DNA of 61,708 nt. Source: JBBAAW01 sp041658075. GTDB taxonomy: Bacteria > Patescibacteriota > WWE3 > UBA101185 > UBA10185. The position numbers and the translations under genes are program-made. Below the pieces are notes generated by a model, which saw nothing but the letters and a program-made list of their open reading frames with translations, had not been told where the DNA came from and searched no databases. The stretch covers positions 1 to 61,708 of the forward strand of contig JBBAAW010000003.1 in assembly GCA_041658075.1 (NCBI GenBank), given 5' to 3'. This document shows positions 44,756 through 54,428 of this stretch, in pieces. Numbering within the stretch: the stretch's first letter is position 1; each line of letters starts with the position of its first letter.

Positions 44756-45130
44756 TTAATCATCAACTTTATCCGTGGGGATGCTGGGGGAATGAATTGC
44801 AAAAAACTTCGTTGGTGCTAGGAACTCACCTGAAATTACATTGTTGACGTCTACAAAAAGAAAATCCCCGCTGTTTAAAACGATTTTGGTGTCGTTGACC
44901 CTGTACTCTGCCTGCCCCTCGAGGAATATCAGTAATTCAACCTTTTTTTCGTGGTGATGGGCCGGTTGAACGTCGCCCTTTCTGTGTTCTGTGTAAAACA
45001 TCTCTATCTGACCGGTCTTACGGGCATCTCCTTCGGGGAAAAAGGACCCAACAAACCAGCCTTTGGTTGTTTCTGCGTCTGCATACTTGCCGCTATAGTA
45101 TTTCCCGTTGCCTACCTTCTTTGTGCTCAT
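44756..45130 (-). CDS. Small cupin-domain protein
   Basis: The 124-residue single-domain cupin has the first motif HHHEKKVELLIFLEG (near 65) and the second motif GDFLFVDVNNVISGEF. The three-His metal ligand set is plausible (HHH). The substrate is unknown; it resembles sugar-nucleotide isomerase-like or generic metal-binding cupins. ATG 45130 is favoured by AAGGTG 10 nt upstream. It follows leuS by about 20 nt on the same strand, so it is probably co-transcribed. Confidence 0.75.
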   Translation of the reverse strand: MSTKKVGNGKYYSGKYADAETTKGWFVGSFFPEGDARKTGQIEMFYTEHRKGDVQPAHHHEKKVELLIFLEGQAEYRVNDTKIVLNSGDFLFVDVNNVISGEFLAPTKFFAIHSPSIPTDKVDD

Positions 45131-45150
45131 AATTGTAAACACCTTTCTTG

Positions 45151-47622
45151 TTAAATTTGAATGCTGACTATCTTGCCCGTCACGAAAACTAATTTCTTAA
45201 TTTCCTTGTCCTGAAGGTACGTTCTGAGTTTTCCGTCTTCGGCTATTTTTACTCGGATCGTTTCTTCAGTGTCGATGGGGGTAGTCGTCATTTGTCCGCG
45301 AATCTTACCATTTATCATGATGGGCAAGCTTGTCGCCACGTTTTGAATTTGCGTTTTGTCAAACTTAGGCCACGATTGCCAGTGAATACTGTTGTTCTTA
45401 TCCCACGTAGTGAAGTTGTTTATTTCTTGCCACAACTCTTCTGCCACAAAGGGCATAAAGGGCGCAATTACTTTTATAAAACCCTTCCAGGTTTCAACAT
45501 CGACCGTTTTTGTCCTTTTAAGGTCGTTCACAAAAATCATAATCTCACTTATTGCCGTGTTCATTTTTAAAGCGTTGCACATTTCTGTAACATTTTTCAC
45601 CAGTTTGTTGTACGACTTTTTAATTGCTTCTGATTCGTCGTCCTGTTTCACGTCCCCCAACACCACTTTTTCTTTAAGATCGTAAATGTTTTTAACCAGT
45701 CGCCACATAGCCTTTATAGTATTTTCGTTCCAGGGGTAAGTATCGGAGTAGGGACCAATGAAAGCGAGCGCAATTCTTGTAGCATCGGCACCGTAATTTT
45801 CTATTAAAACTCCCGGTTCTACAATATTACCTAGCCTTTTTGACATCTTTTTTCCGTCAGGTCCCAGCATCAAACCACCATTCATACGCCATTGATAGGG
45901 TTCGGGGCAGGGGACAAGTCCCAAGTCATATAAAAATCTGTGCCAAAAACGGGAATAAAGTAAATGCACCGTGGTGTGTTCTGCGCCACCAAAGTATTTA
46001 TCAACGGGAAGCCAGTATTTCATTTTTTTAAAGTCGGCAAAGGCTTTATCATTATGCGGGTCAATGTATCTTAAAAAATACCAACTCGACCCTGCCCACG
46101 TTGGCATGGTCTGAGACTCTCTTTCTGCAGGCTGACCGTTTTTGTCCTGTGTTTTTATCCAAGCTTTTAATTTTCCAAGTGGCGCCGTTCCAAAAGAATC
46201 TGCTGTGTAATCGTTGGAATAGGGGAGTTCCAAAGGCAAAAGTCTATCTGCTAGAGCTTGGGTTTTTCCATCTTGTGTGTGAATTACGGGTATAGGTTCG
46301 CCCCAGTACCGTTGTCTGGAGAAAATCCAGTCTCGAATCTTGTAGGTGGTAGACCTTTCTCCCATCCCTTTTTCTACCATAAAATCCATAATTTTTTGGG
46401 TAGCTTTGTGGATATCCATGCCATCCAAAAAGGAGGAATTTATCATTGTTCCCTCATCCTCCTGTACCTGTTCTATCTTGGTAATGTCGGAAGTGTCTCC
46501 ATCTCCACCAACCACAACTCTTACAACAGGTAAATTAAAAAGCCCGGCAAATTCAAAATCCCGCCTGTCATGTCCCGGAACCCCTACTACCACCCCCGTA
46601 CCAAAACCCATTAATACATAGTCAGCAACGTAGATGGGCATCTCGTACCCGTTTAGTCCATTTATTGCGTAACTTCCAGTGAACTCTCCGCTTTTATTTT
46701 TACCTCCTTCCATCCTTTCCAGCTCACTTTTGTTCTTAGATTTTCTAGCATACTCCATTACTTTGGTTTTAAATTCAGGCTTGATGATTCGTTCCACTAA
46801 CGGATGTTCCGGTGCGATTACCACAAAAGTCGCGCCAAAATTTGTGTCGGGTCTAGTAGTAAAAACCGTTACTGTCTCCTTGGAGTCCTTTATTTTGTAG
46901 GTAATGTTTATCCCTTCTTTTTTTCCGATCCAGTTTATTTGAGCGCTTTTAATTGACTCTGGAAAATCTACTTGGTTTAGCCCCTCCAGCAGTTTTTCCG
47001 TATAGGCAGGGATTTTTAAGACCCATTGTTTAAACATTTTTCTTTCTACCTTACTGCCATCTCTTTCTGCTATCTTTTCTCCATTTTCTCCGTTTATTAC
47101 TTCTTCGTCAGCCAATATTCCGGCAGTTTGCGAGTACCAGACGGGCATGTCTTTGTATTCCGCTAATCCGTTTTCATAAAACTTTAGGAATAGCCACTGC
47201 GTCCACTTGTAGTATTCTGGGTCTGTAGTGTTAATTTCTCGGTTCCAATCCACCCCGTAGCCAATGTCCATAAAAGCTTTTTTGTAATCTATAGCAAGTT
47301 TTTTTGTTGCGTCTTGTGGACTTACGCCATTTTTAATGGCGTACATTTCTGTTGGCAGTCCAAAAGCGTCCCATCCCATAGGAAACATTACATTGTAGCC
47401 CTTCATTCTTAAAAATCGCGAATACATCTCTGGAACTGTATAGCGCATGGCGTGACCTACATGAAGAGATTTTCCGGAAGGGTAGGGGAGCTCGGCTAGG
47501 ATGTATTTTTTTGGTTTGGGGGAAAAGTCCACTGCCTCGTAAATGTTGTCCGCGTACCATTTTTCTTTCCAAAGCTGCTCAATTTTTTTGTGATCGTACT
47601 TAGTAATTTTTTCTTGCGACAT
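45151..47622 (-). CDS. leuS: Leucyl-tRNA synthetase
   Basis: Class Ia synthetase of 823 residues, normal length. HIGH motif PYPSGKSLHVGHAMRY (near 45-60), the CP1 editing domain (about 220-410, with TTRPDTNFGATFVVIAPEH), catalytic MPTWAGSSWYFLRY and KMSKS motif DGKKMSKRLGN (near 586). The C-terminal anticodon-binding and LeuRS-specific domains are present. On the minus strand TTGTCT, 17 nt, TAAAAT and then 6 nt precede the ATG: a leaderless start. Confidence 0.98.
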   Translation of the reverse strand: MSQEKITKYDHKKIEQLWKEKWYADNIYEAVDFSPKPKKYILAELPYPSGKSLHVGHAMRYTVPEMYSRFLRMKGYNVMFPMGWDAFGLPTEMYAIKNGVSPQDATKKLAIDYKKAFMDIGYGVDWNREINTTDPEYYKWTQWLFLKFYENGLAEYKDMPVWYSQTAGILADEEVINGENGEKIAERDGSKVERKMFKQWVLKIPAYTEKLLEGLNQVDFPESIKSAQINWIGKKEGINITYKIKDSKETVTVFTTRPDTNFGATFVVIAPEHPLVERIIKPEFKTKVMEYARKSKNKSELERMEGGKNKSGEFTGSYAINGLNGYEMPIYVADYVLMGFGTGVVVGVPGHDRRDFEFAGLFNLPVVRVVVGGDGDTSDITKIEQVQEDEGTMINSSFLDGMDIHKATQKIMDFMVEKGMGERSTTYKIRDWIFSRQRYWGEPIPVIHTQDGKTQALADRLLPLELPYSNDYTADSFGTAPLGKLKAWIKTQDKNGQPAERESQTMPTWAGSSWYFLRYIDPHNDKAFADFKKMKYWLPVDKYFGGAEHTTVHLLYSRFWHRFLYDLGLVPCPEPYQWRMNGGLMLGPDGKKMSKRLGNIVEPGVLIENYGADATRIALAFIGPYSDTYPWNENTIKAMWRLVKNIYDLKEKVVLGDVKQDDESEAIKKSYNKLVKNVTEMCNALKMNTAISEIMIFVNDLKRTKTVDVETWKGFIKVIAPFMPFVAEELWQEINNFTTWDKNNSIHWQSWPKFDKTQIQNVATSLPIMINGKIRGQMTTTPIDTEETIRVKIAEDGKLRTYLQDKEIKKLVFVTGKIVSIQI

Positions 47623-47897
47623 GGGGGGATTTTATATCTTTTTAGCGACACAGACAACTGTGTTAAATACGCGCCATATATGTGTTAGATATTCACGCGT
47701 AATTAACGATAAACACTTTCATGTGCGTTAAATAGCAGGTTTATCTTGCTAAGTATTCACGAACTATTAACGCGCCTACCTGTGACCTATCGTCAGATAT
47801 GCGGGAAACGTGCCCCAGAAGCTGTCGTTGAAGTGAATTCTAGTCAAACTAGAACATACCATCTTGTATTTACTTTAACCTGTGTTATTTATGAGTT
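47623..47897. other. Divergent intergenic region between leuS and comEA
   Basis: No gene is seen in 275 nt. It holds the leuS promoter at the left edge and a TATTTA -10 of comEA at the right edge. A 19-nt near-repeat occurs at 47690-47708 (TATTCACGCGTAATTAACG) and 47754-47772 (TATTCACGAACTATTAACG), and GTTAAATA recurs at about 47672 and 47728. These could be binding sites for a competence or translation regulator. Confidence 0.4.
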
Positions 47898-48659
47898 GTG
47901 TTTGAAGATCAACCACAAAAACTTTATGAAACCCTTGTTGACAAGGTTAACAGTATATTTGTTAAAAAGCCTTTTGTGTCGACTATTGCAGTAAGCGTAG
48001 TAGTAAGTTTGGCGGTTTTGTTTATAACTTTGGACTACAAAAAAGGGGCGGCTAAGGTTGAGATATCGCAAGACAATTCGGTTGTAGTAGCTACCGAGTC
48101 GAGTAATAAGGAAATAAAAGTGGACTTATGCGGGGCGGTGAAAAAGCCCGGGGTTTACACACTTAACGCAAAATCCCGTCTAATTGACTTACTCGCTTTA
48201 GGCGGGGGGTTTACAAGCGATGTTAGTTCTTTGTGGGTTAGTAAAAACCTTAATTTATCGCAAAGTTTGGTAGACGGGGAAAAGGTTTATATTCCATTTG
48301 AGTGGGATGTTAACGGAGTTAACGGGGGTGATGTCGATTTGAAACCCTTGAGCTTGGGTATTGTTAAAGATTCCAAACAGGCAAGTTTAGTGGCGGGAGC
48401 GCTTAAAAACATGGGAGTAAGTGCGATTTTGGAGTCATCGGGTTCGGCTTTAACCGGTTCGGAAACTTTATCCGGTCAAAGTAAAGTAAATGTGAATACC
48501 GCGTCAGCATCCGATATGGATTTATTACCAGGTATTGGTCCGGCTTTTGCGGGAAGAATTGTGGAAAATCGTTCTTACGTGTCGTTTGAAGAATTTAAAG
48601 AAAAAAGCGGGCTATCTGCCAGCTTAGCAGACAGTCTTAAAGATCTTATATCTTTTTAG
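47898..48659 (+). CDS. comEA: ComEA-like DNA-binding protein
   Basis: The 253-residue protein has a short cytoplasmic N-terminus, one membrane helix (about 27-47) and an SLBB domain (about 70-140, VDLCGAVKKPGVYTLNAKSRLIDLLALGGG split). After a spacer, a C-terminal helix-hairpin-helix pair follows (VNVNTASASDMDLLPGIGPAFAGRI, about 197-252). This is the standard receptor for double-stranded DNA in transformation. GTG 47898 lies 6 nt after TATTTA. First gene of the comEA-comEC unit. Confidence 0.93.
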   Translation: MFEDQPQKLYETLVDKVNSIFVKKPFVSTIAVSVVVSLAVLFITLDYKKGAAKVEISQDNSVVVATESSNKEIKVDLCGAVKKPGVYTLNAKSRLIDLLALGGGFTSDVSSLWVSKNLNLSQSLVDGEKVYIPFEWDVNGVNGGDVDLKPLSLGIVKDSKQASLVAGALKNMGVSAILESSGSALTGSETLSGQSKVNVNTASASDMDLLPGIGPAFAGRIVENRSYVSFEEFKEKSGLSASLADSLKDLISF

Positions 48660-48666
48660 GCAAATT

Positions 48667-49815
48667 ATGAAGACCAAGGCGTTTATTTTGTTGACTTTGC
48701 TGACACTTTGGCGAATTGGAGAGTTTGTTGATTGGCATAGTAAGGCATTTATTGACAAGTTTAGTAATGACTTCGAATCCACTTATCAAGCGCCTGTGGA
48801 TGAGTGTGCGCAGGCTAATAATATCCGGGATAATAAAACCGGTGTTGGTTTTTTGGGTTTAAAATCCCTAGGGCAGGGGATTTATTGTGGCTTTAAATTG
48901 GCATCGGAAAAGTTTAGGTTAAAGGCGTCGGACAAAATACAAGAAGTTTTACCCAGCCCACATAGCGAACTTGTTATGGGTATGGTTTTGGGAGAAAATC
49001 GTTTTAAACTCATTCCTACATATAACGACATCTTGAAGACTGTAGGGTTGGTGCATGTGGTTGTGGTTTCCGGTTACAATATAAGTCTTGTATTTACTTT
49101 ATTAATGCGCGTATTAGGTTCACAATATAAAGCTAAAAACTTAATTGTGGGGTTATTTTGTACCTTTATTTATTCGGGAATTTCGGGATTTGGCGTGCCT
49201 GCGGTTAGAGCTTGGATAATGGGTTCTATAGCGGTAATTTTTAAGTTTTACGGTCGCCCTACGCAAGGTATAAAAGTTCTTATATCTTCAGCCTTAGTCA
49301 TACTATGTATAACTCCAAACCAGTTGTTTTCCGTAAGCTTTTTATTAAGTTTTTTGGCTACACTGGGTGTGATGGTTGTTCCGGAAGCCTTAAAGGAAGT
49401 GTGGCGCTTACTAGGTGTTAAGAGTAAAACGTCTCTTTTTGAGGACTTTAACACCAGTTTAAGTGCACAGTTGATGGTAAATCCTATTATTTCTTATTAT
49501 TTTGGTACCATAAGTTTGGTGGCTTTAGTGGCAAACCCGTTGGTTTTATGGGTAGTACCTCTGTGTACAGTTTTAGGCGGTGCTTTGGTGTTTTTGGCTT
49601 TTGTAAGTCCCCTGTTGACAAAAATTTTAGCTTTACTGCTATATCCCTTTTTGGATTTTTTTGTGTCGTTTTCAGAATTATTTTCTGGTTTCAAATCAGC
49701 GTCTTTGCAAGTTAGATTCAGTTTTTACGGGATGGTGATTTACTACCTTTTACTATTATTGGGAATAAAATTATTGAGTCGGTCTAATAAGGGCAACAGG
49801 AGAGGCAAATCGTGA
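48667..49815 (+). CDS. ComEC, membrane channel part (split gene)
   Basis: The 382-residue polytopic protein corresponds to the Competence domain of ComEC. VHVVVVSGYNISLVF (near 128) and GFGVPAVRAWIMGSIA (near 176) are family hallmarks, and about eight membrane helices follow. It is the channel that moves one DNA strand into the cytoplasm. The C-terminal metallo-beta-lactamase domain usual in ComEC is absent and is encoded by the next gene, which overlaps by 4 nt (GTGA). Confidence 0.9.
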   Translation: MKTKAFILLTLLTLWRIGEFVDWHSKAFIDKFSNDFESTYQAPVDECAQANNIRDNKTGVGFLGLKSLGQGIYCGFKLASEKFRLKASDKIQEVLPSPHSELVMGMVLGENRFKLIPTYNDILKTVGLVHVVVVSGYNISLVFTLLMRVLGSQYKAKNLIVGLFCTFIYSGISGFGVPAVRAWIMGSIAVIFKFYGRPTQGIKVLISSALVILCITPNQLFSVSFLLSFLATLGVMVVPEALKEVWRLLGVKSKTSLFEDFNTSLSAQLMVNPIISYYFGTISLVALVANPLVLWVVPLCTVLGGALVFLAFVSPLLTKILALLLYPFLDFFVSFSELFSGFKSASLQVRFSFYGMVIYYLLLLLGIKLLSRSNKGNRRGKS

Positions 49816-50576
49816 AATTATTTCCGTACGTAGTTTTTATAGTGGGCTATTATTTACTGCGGATACTGCTTTGTTTACCCCAAAGCGATAGGTTTTTTAT
49901 ATCCTTTTTGGATGTTGGACAGGGAGACTCTTTTGTCATAAATATTCCTAATTACGGACGAGCCCTGATTGATGTTGGGATAGACTATCAGTCTAATTAT
50001 CTATCTGCTAGACAGTCAGCTTTTCCCGTTTGTAATATAAAATCAGTGTTTATTACACATTATGACAGTGATCACGCCGGGGGCTTGGAGAGGTTTAGTA
50101 AATTTTGTCGTAATATTACTATTTATGACAATTTGTCGTACGAGGATGTTGTAGATTTTGGTGTTGTAAAACTGTATGTTTTAAGTCCGCCAATAAAAAA
50201 TTCTACTCATCAGGAAAACGATGATTCTCTTGTAATGCTGTTAAAATACCAGGACTTTGAGGCACTACTTACCGGAGATGCGGGTTTAAATGCGCTAGAG
50301 CCAGTGGGTAAAATTATCAGCGATTACAAACGCAAAGGTATAATTTCAGGTGGTTTGGATGTGTATAAAGTCTCTCATCACGGATCCCCACATAACAACA
50401 GTAAAGGTTTGATCGACGCATTAAAGCCCACGCGTTGCATAATTTCAGTAGGTAAGAATAATTACGGGCATCCTAGTAAAGAGGTTATTCGTGACTTAGC
50501 TGATGCGGGATGTTTAGTGCAAAGAACCGATAAGGACGGCACAATTACCCTTTACAGTGTTGGGGTGATATACTAA
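49812..50576 (+). CDS. ComEC, metallo-beta-lactamase part (split gene)
   Basis: The 254-residue protein starts with one hydrophobic helix (about 5-20), then FLDVGQGDSFVI, THYDSDHAGG (near 82), LLTGDAG and SHHGSPHNNS, the metal-binding motifs of the ComEC/Rec2 nuclease-like domain. In most bacteria this is fused to the channel. The start codon GTG overlaps the stop of the channel gene, so both halves are made together. Confidence 0.9.
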   Translation: MKLFPYVVFIVGYYLLRILLCLPQSDRFFISFLDVGQGDSFVINIPNYGRALIDVGIDYQSNYLSARQSAFPVCNIKSVFITHYDSDHAGGLERFSKFCRNITIYDNLSYEDVVDFGVVKLYVLSPPIKNSTHQENDDSLVMLLKYQDFEALLTGDAGLNALEPVGKIISDYKRKGIISGGLDVYKVSHHGSPHNNSKGLIDALKPTRCIISVGKNNYGHPSKEVIRDLADAGCLVQRTDKDGTITLYSVGVIY

Positions 50577-50580
50577 ATTT

Positions 50581-52509
50581 ATGTTTATTGACGAGGTAAT
50601 TTCTGACAATATTAAAAAAGCTTTTAACGACCTTTACGGTCGCAATTTATCACAAGTTGGCGTTGAACATCCCCAAAACCCTTTGTGGGGTGATTACTCT
50701 ACTAATGTAGCTTTAGTGACCGCAAAAAATTTTGATAAACAACCGTTTACTCTAGCTAAGGAAGTTTTACTGTGGCTTCAAAATGCGGATTTGCAAGATT
50801 ATTTTGAAGATATTTCTGTAGCCGGACCCGGATTTATTAATTTTACTTTATCCAATAACTACCTGTTATCTCAGCTTTTGCTAGTTCTTAAGGAGGCACA
50901 AGATTTTGGTGCAGGTAATATTGGAAGTGGTAAAAAAATTGCTTTGGAACACTCAAATGTCAATCCAAATAAAGCTGCGCATATCGGTCATTTAAGGAAC
51001 GCGGTGATTGGGCAGTTTCTGGAGCGTGCCTATGAATTTGTAGGTTATGATGTTAAGGTTCAATACTATTCAAACGATTTGGGGGTGCAGGTATCTACCT
51101 TACTTTTGGGTATGGAGGAGCTGAATCTGGGGTTTGATTCTGCACAATATAAAAAATTTGACCATTATGCTTGGGATATTTACGCGAAAATCTCACAAAT
51201 GATAGACAATGACACACATCTTAAGAAAAAGTTAGCAGATTTAATCGTAAAACTGGACAACAGAGATAATGAAATCTCGCAAAAACAATCTGAGTTGTCT
51301 AAAAAGATACTAAAGGATAATCTGGCTACATTTTCGTCCTTAGGGATAGATTACGATTTAATAGTATACGAATCAAGCATCAAGGACATGCTCATGTGGG
51401 AGGAAACATTCGAAATACTAAAGAAGAATGAAAGAGTATATTTAGCAACGGAAGGTGATTCAAAAGGATGTTGGTTGGTGAAAATGAGTGATAGTAGCCG
51501 CGCAACACTTAATAGTGAAGAAAGCGTCAATAGGATAGAAGAAGATAAAATAATCGTCCGTTCTAACGGAGTACCTACCTATACAGGCAAAGACATCGCA
51601 TATCATATGTGGAAATTTGGTTTGTTAAATAAAGATTTTAAATATAATAAAGTTATTTCGACATCCCAAGGCAAGGATCTATATGAAACAGTTGTTGTGG
51701 GGTACGATAAAAAAGATTTTAGCGCCTCTGACATTGTAATGGACGTAATAGATGTTAAACAGACATATGCTATAGACGCAGTTAAGAAAACGTTGGGGTA
51801 TTTAGGGTATAAAGAACAGTCATGTAACCTTATTCATATTAATTACGGACATGTGTACCTTTCTAATAACACAGCAGTTAAGTTGGGTTATAGTCTAGAA
51901 GAAGACGATAGAGGCCAAATAGCAATGAGTGGGCGGAAGGGAGTGGGTGTTAAAATTGATGATTTCATTGAAATGGTTGAAGAGTCATTAAAAAGCAGGT
52001 TTGGTGATTTTCCAAATATTAAGGATGTAAGAAATGCCGTTATTAAATTTGACATGCTAAGGTATGATACTTTTCAAGATATCGTTTTTGATGTGGACGA
52101 CGCCCTCAGTGTTAAAGGGTTTACTGGACCTTATATTCAATATACCCACGCTCGTACCAATTCTTTATTGGAAAAAGCAAGATATATAATCGACGATGAA
52201 AGCTTAGATTACGCGGTTAAGAGATTTAAAAAGCTGGAGATTAACTCTTCTGCCCAGGATGTGCTAAAAGTTGTATACAAATTTCCGGAAGTCGTTATGC
52301 AGTCGGCTAAACAATATGCGCCCAATCTAATGTGCGTTTACCTTTATGATCTGTGTCAAAAATTCAATTCTTTTTACAACGACTCCCCTATTTTGAATGC
52401 GGAGACGCCAGACATTAAAGATTTTAGGCTTTTTCTTACCGCGTCAGTTAAACAAGTCATAAAAAATGGTTTATATTTACTTGGAGTAAATGCTGTTGAT
52501 AGAATGTAG
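50581..52509 (+). CDS. argS: Arginyl-tRNA synthetase
   Basis: Class I synthetase of 642 residues. The N-terminal Arg_tRNA_synt_N domain (1-110) is followed by the HIGH region NVNPNKAAHIGHLRN (near 124-138), YYSNDLGVQVSTLL, TGKDIAYHMWKFG and MSGRKGVGV (the degenerate KMSKS region), then the DALR anticodon-binding domain (about 520-642, GPYIQYTHARTNSLL). It begins 4 nt after the comEC half and shares that transcription unit. Confidence 0.97.
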   Translation: MFIDEVISDNIKKAFNDLYGRNLSQVGVEHPQNPLWGDYSTNVALVTAKNFDKQPFTLAKEVLLWLQNADLQDYFEDISVAGPGFINFTLSNNYLLSQLLLVLKEAQDFGAGNIGSGKKIALEHSNVNPNKAAHIGHLRNAVIGQFLERAYEFVGYDVKVQYYSNDLGVQVSTLLLGMEELNLGFDSAQYKKFDHYAWDIYAKISQMIDNDTHLKKKLADLIVKLDNRDNEISQKQSELSKKILKDNLATFSSLGIDYDLIVYESSIKDMLMWEETFEILKKNERVYLATEGDSKGCWLVKMSDSSRATLNSEESVNRIEEDKIIVRSNGVPTYTGKDIAYHMWKFGLLNKDFKYNKVISTSQGKDLYETVVVGYDKKDFSASDIVMDVIDVKQTYAIDAVKKTLGYLGYKEQSCNLIHINYGHVYLSNNTAVKLGYSLEEDDRGQIAMSGRKGVGVKIDDFIEMVEESLKSRFGDFPNIKDVRNAVIKFDMLRYDTFQDIVFDVDDALSVKGFTGPYIQYTHARTNSLLEKARYIIDDESLDYAVKRFKKLEINSSAQDVLKVVYKFPEVVMQSAKQYAPNLMCVYLYDLCQKFNSFYNDSPILNAETPDIKDFRLFLTASVKQVIKNGLYLLGVNAVDRM

Positions 52510-52547
52510 GCATTGTTGGGCAATGTAGGCATTGATTGGAGTGTCAC

Positions 52548-53552
52548 ATGGGTTTGTTTAAAAATACTAGGTCAAAAAAGAGTGTTAGTATAGTTAGGAT
52601 AATATCTGCCGTCTTAGTCCTAGGAGTTTTGGTTTTGATCGTGGCGGAATCGGCGAGATATCTCTATATTGCCAGAGTTCCCAAAAGCGTAAGCTCTAAA
52701 ATTGACCCATCCATGGAGAAGTTGGCATCTGTTTTAGGTATGGCAAAAACCTCTCTAGATTCCCTTGAGAATATTGGGAACATTTTTACTAAGGACGACA
52801 CTAGTGGGGCGACAGAAAGAGTTACCGAGGGTAAAACCAGCAGAAAGGTAGTTTCAAAAATTGCCATACTCTCCGACTCCCATAATGATTTAGAAAGCTT
52901 GAAAAAGGCTTTGGAGAAGGCTAAAAACTTAGAAGTAGAAAAGATAGTTTTTCTTGGAGATTATACCGACTACGGGAAAGAGACAGACCTCGCAAAATCA
53001 AAGGAGATAATGGATCAGGCTGGGATTGATTATGTTTCCCTACCCGGCGATCATGATATTGCTGAAACGCGCGATGAATCTAATTTTGCTAAAGTTTTTG
53101 GAAAGACTTACGGAGTGTGGGAACAAGATGACCTTGAATTTATGTATTTTGACAATAGCAAGAACTATACTGCTATTAGTCCTAAAAATATCGAATGGTT
53201 TAAAAATAACATAAATAGCATTGATTTTCTCTTTCTTTCACAACCTTTAATGACATATGATGTGTCAAGAGTTATGGGAATTATTGATGATGTTAAAGAT
53301 GAGGTGGTCTATGCTCAAAACAAAGAGCTTTTAGACCTAGTTCGCAACAGCAAAGTTAGAGTGATAATCGCGGGAGATTTGCATGAGTTTTCACACCTTG
53401 TCGATCCAGTTAAAAAAGATTTGCAGCATTACATTATCGGTGCTGTTGTGTCTCAAAGTTTGGAAAACCGGAATATTTACCCGTCCAGATTTGCTGTGTT
53501 AGACATTTTTAGTGATGACTCTTACAATATAGACGATATACCTATTGATTAG
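52548..53552 (+). CDS. Membrane-anchored calcineurin-like metallophosphoesterase
   Basis: The 334-residue protein has an N-terminal helix (about 17-40) and a linker, then the phosphoesterase metal motifs AILSDSHND (near 107), FLGDYTDYG, LPGDHDIAE and IIAGDLHEFSH in the right order. The domain should lie outside the cytoplasm. The substrate is unknown. ATG 52548 with GGAGTG 6 nt upstream is chosen over a TTG at 52536. Confidence 0.88.
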   Translation: MGLFKNTRSKKSVSIVRIISAVLVLGVLVLIVAESARYLYIARVPKSVSSKIDPSMEKLASVLGMAKTSLDSLENIGNIFTKDDTSGATERVTEGKTSRKVVSKIAILSDSHNDLESLKKALEKAKNLEVEKIVFLGDYTDYGKETDLAKSKEIMDQAGIDYVSLPGDHDIAETRDESNFAKVFGKTYGVWEQDDLEFMYFDNSKNYTAISPKNIEWFKNNINSIDFLFLSQPLMTYDVSRVMGIIDDVKDEVVYAQNKELLDLVRNSKVRVIIAGDLHEFSHLVDPVKKDLQHYIIGAVVSQSLENRNIYPSRFAVLDIFSDDSYNIDDIPID

Positions 53553-53571
53553 CCTCTAGCTGAGTGTTAAC

Positions 53572-54162
53572 ATGTTGCTTATGATACAAAGATCGCTAGT
53601 ATTGATGAAGCCCGATGCCGTTAAACGAGGTATTGTTGGCGAGATCTTACATAGGTTTGAGAGAGCGGGGTTAAAGATTGTGGCCATGAAGATGGTTTTA
53701 GTTGACGACCGCTTAGCAGAAGGTCACTACACCACTTCCGATGAACAGATTATTGGTATGGGGAACAAAACGCTTGCAGATTGTGCAAAATTTGGTCTCA
53801 GTCCTGTTGAGAAGTTGGGAACAGGTGATCCTAGAAAGGTTGGAGAGATGATCTGGAAATGGAATTTAGCCTTCTTAAAGTCCGGTCCTGTATTGGCGGT
53901 TGTTTTTCAGGGTGCTCATGCAGTTGAGAATATTAGAATGCTTGTTGGGCCTACTTTACCCTCTGTTGCTCCCGCTGGGACAATCAGGGGCGATTTTGCT
54001 TTAGATTCTGCAGTTGCCGCAAATGAACGTGGTAGGGCAATTTACAATTTAGTGCATGCATCTGGATCTGTAGAAGAGGCTGAAAGGGAGATTAAGCTAT
54101 GGTTTAAACCCCAGGAAATAATGGATTACAAGCGTATTCACGAGGACCTTTACAACTACTAG
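53572..54162 (+). CDS. ndk: Nucleoside diphosphate kinase with insertion
   Basis: The enzyme equilibrates NTP and dNTP pools. The 196-residue protein has the opening SLVLMKPDAVKRGIVGEIL, LVGPTLPSVAPAGTIRGDF and the active-site His in NLVHASGSVEEAEREI (near 161). Usual Ndk is about 140 residues; the extra 45 lie in the middle (about 57-95), a variant also known in other bacteria and archaea. The ATG at residue 4 (MIQRS) is an alternative start. Confidence 0.93.
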   Translation: MLLMIQRSLVLMKPDAVKRGIVGEILHRFERAGLKIVAMKMVLVDDRLAEGHYTTSDEQIIGMGNKTLADCAKFGLSPVEKLGTGDPRKVGEMIWKWNLAFLKSGPVLAVVFQGAHAVENIRMLVGPTLPSVAPAGTIRGDFALDSAVAANERGRAIYNLVHASGSVEEAEREIKLWFKPQEIMDYKRIHEDLYNY

Positions 54163-54198
54163 ATTTTCCAATAAAGTCAACATTACAATAATGAGTAT

Positions 54199-54288
54199 GG
54201 AGGGGTCGCATAGTGGTCTAGTGCGATGGTCCTGAAAACCATTTTCGTCGCAAGGCGAACGAGGGTTCGAATCCCTCCCCCTCCGCCA
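54199..54288 (+). tRNA. tRNA-Ser(TGA)
   Basis: 90 nt with acceptor GGAGGGG/CCCCTCC, anticodon loop CCTGAAA (TGA), a long variable arm (TTTCGTCGCAAGGCGAACG) typical of Ser, T-arm GGGTTCGAATCCC and CCA. Confidence 0.96.
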
Positions 54289-54298
54289 TATTTATGTA

Positions 54299-54373
54299 TG
54301 GTACTCCCGGCGGGAATTGAACCCGCACCTTTGGCTTCGGAAGCCAAAATTCTATCCGTTGAACTACGGGAGC
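54299..54373 (-). tRNA. tRNA-Arg(CCG)
   Basis: 75 nt on the minus strand, acceptor GCTCCCG/CGGGAGT, anticodon stem TTGGC/GCCAA with loop TTCCGAA (CCG), T-arm GCGGGTTCAATTCCCGC, encoded CCA. It is tail-to-tail with tRNA-Ser, 10 nt apart. Confidence 0.95.
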
Positions 54374-54391
54374 TTATTACAATCCGTTACC

Positions 54392-54420
54392 CTGACAATT
54401 TTAACACGATGGTGTATTAT
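54392..54420 (+). promoter_or_regulatory. Promoter of the ABC transporter gene
   Basis: CTGACA (54392-54397), 17-nt spacer, TATTAT (54415-54420), 8 nt to ATG 54429. It lies about 20 nt from the 5' end of the divergent tRNA-Arg. Confidence 0.7.
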
Positions 54421-54428
54421 TGATTGTT

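Noticed and set aside
47623..47897. T-box riboswitch upstream of leuS
   Set aside because: The AGGGTGGNACCGCG core is absent on the minus strand, and the -10 lies only 6 nt before the leuS start, leaving no leader.
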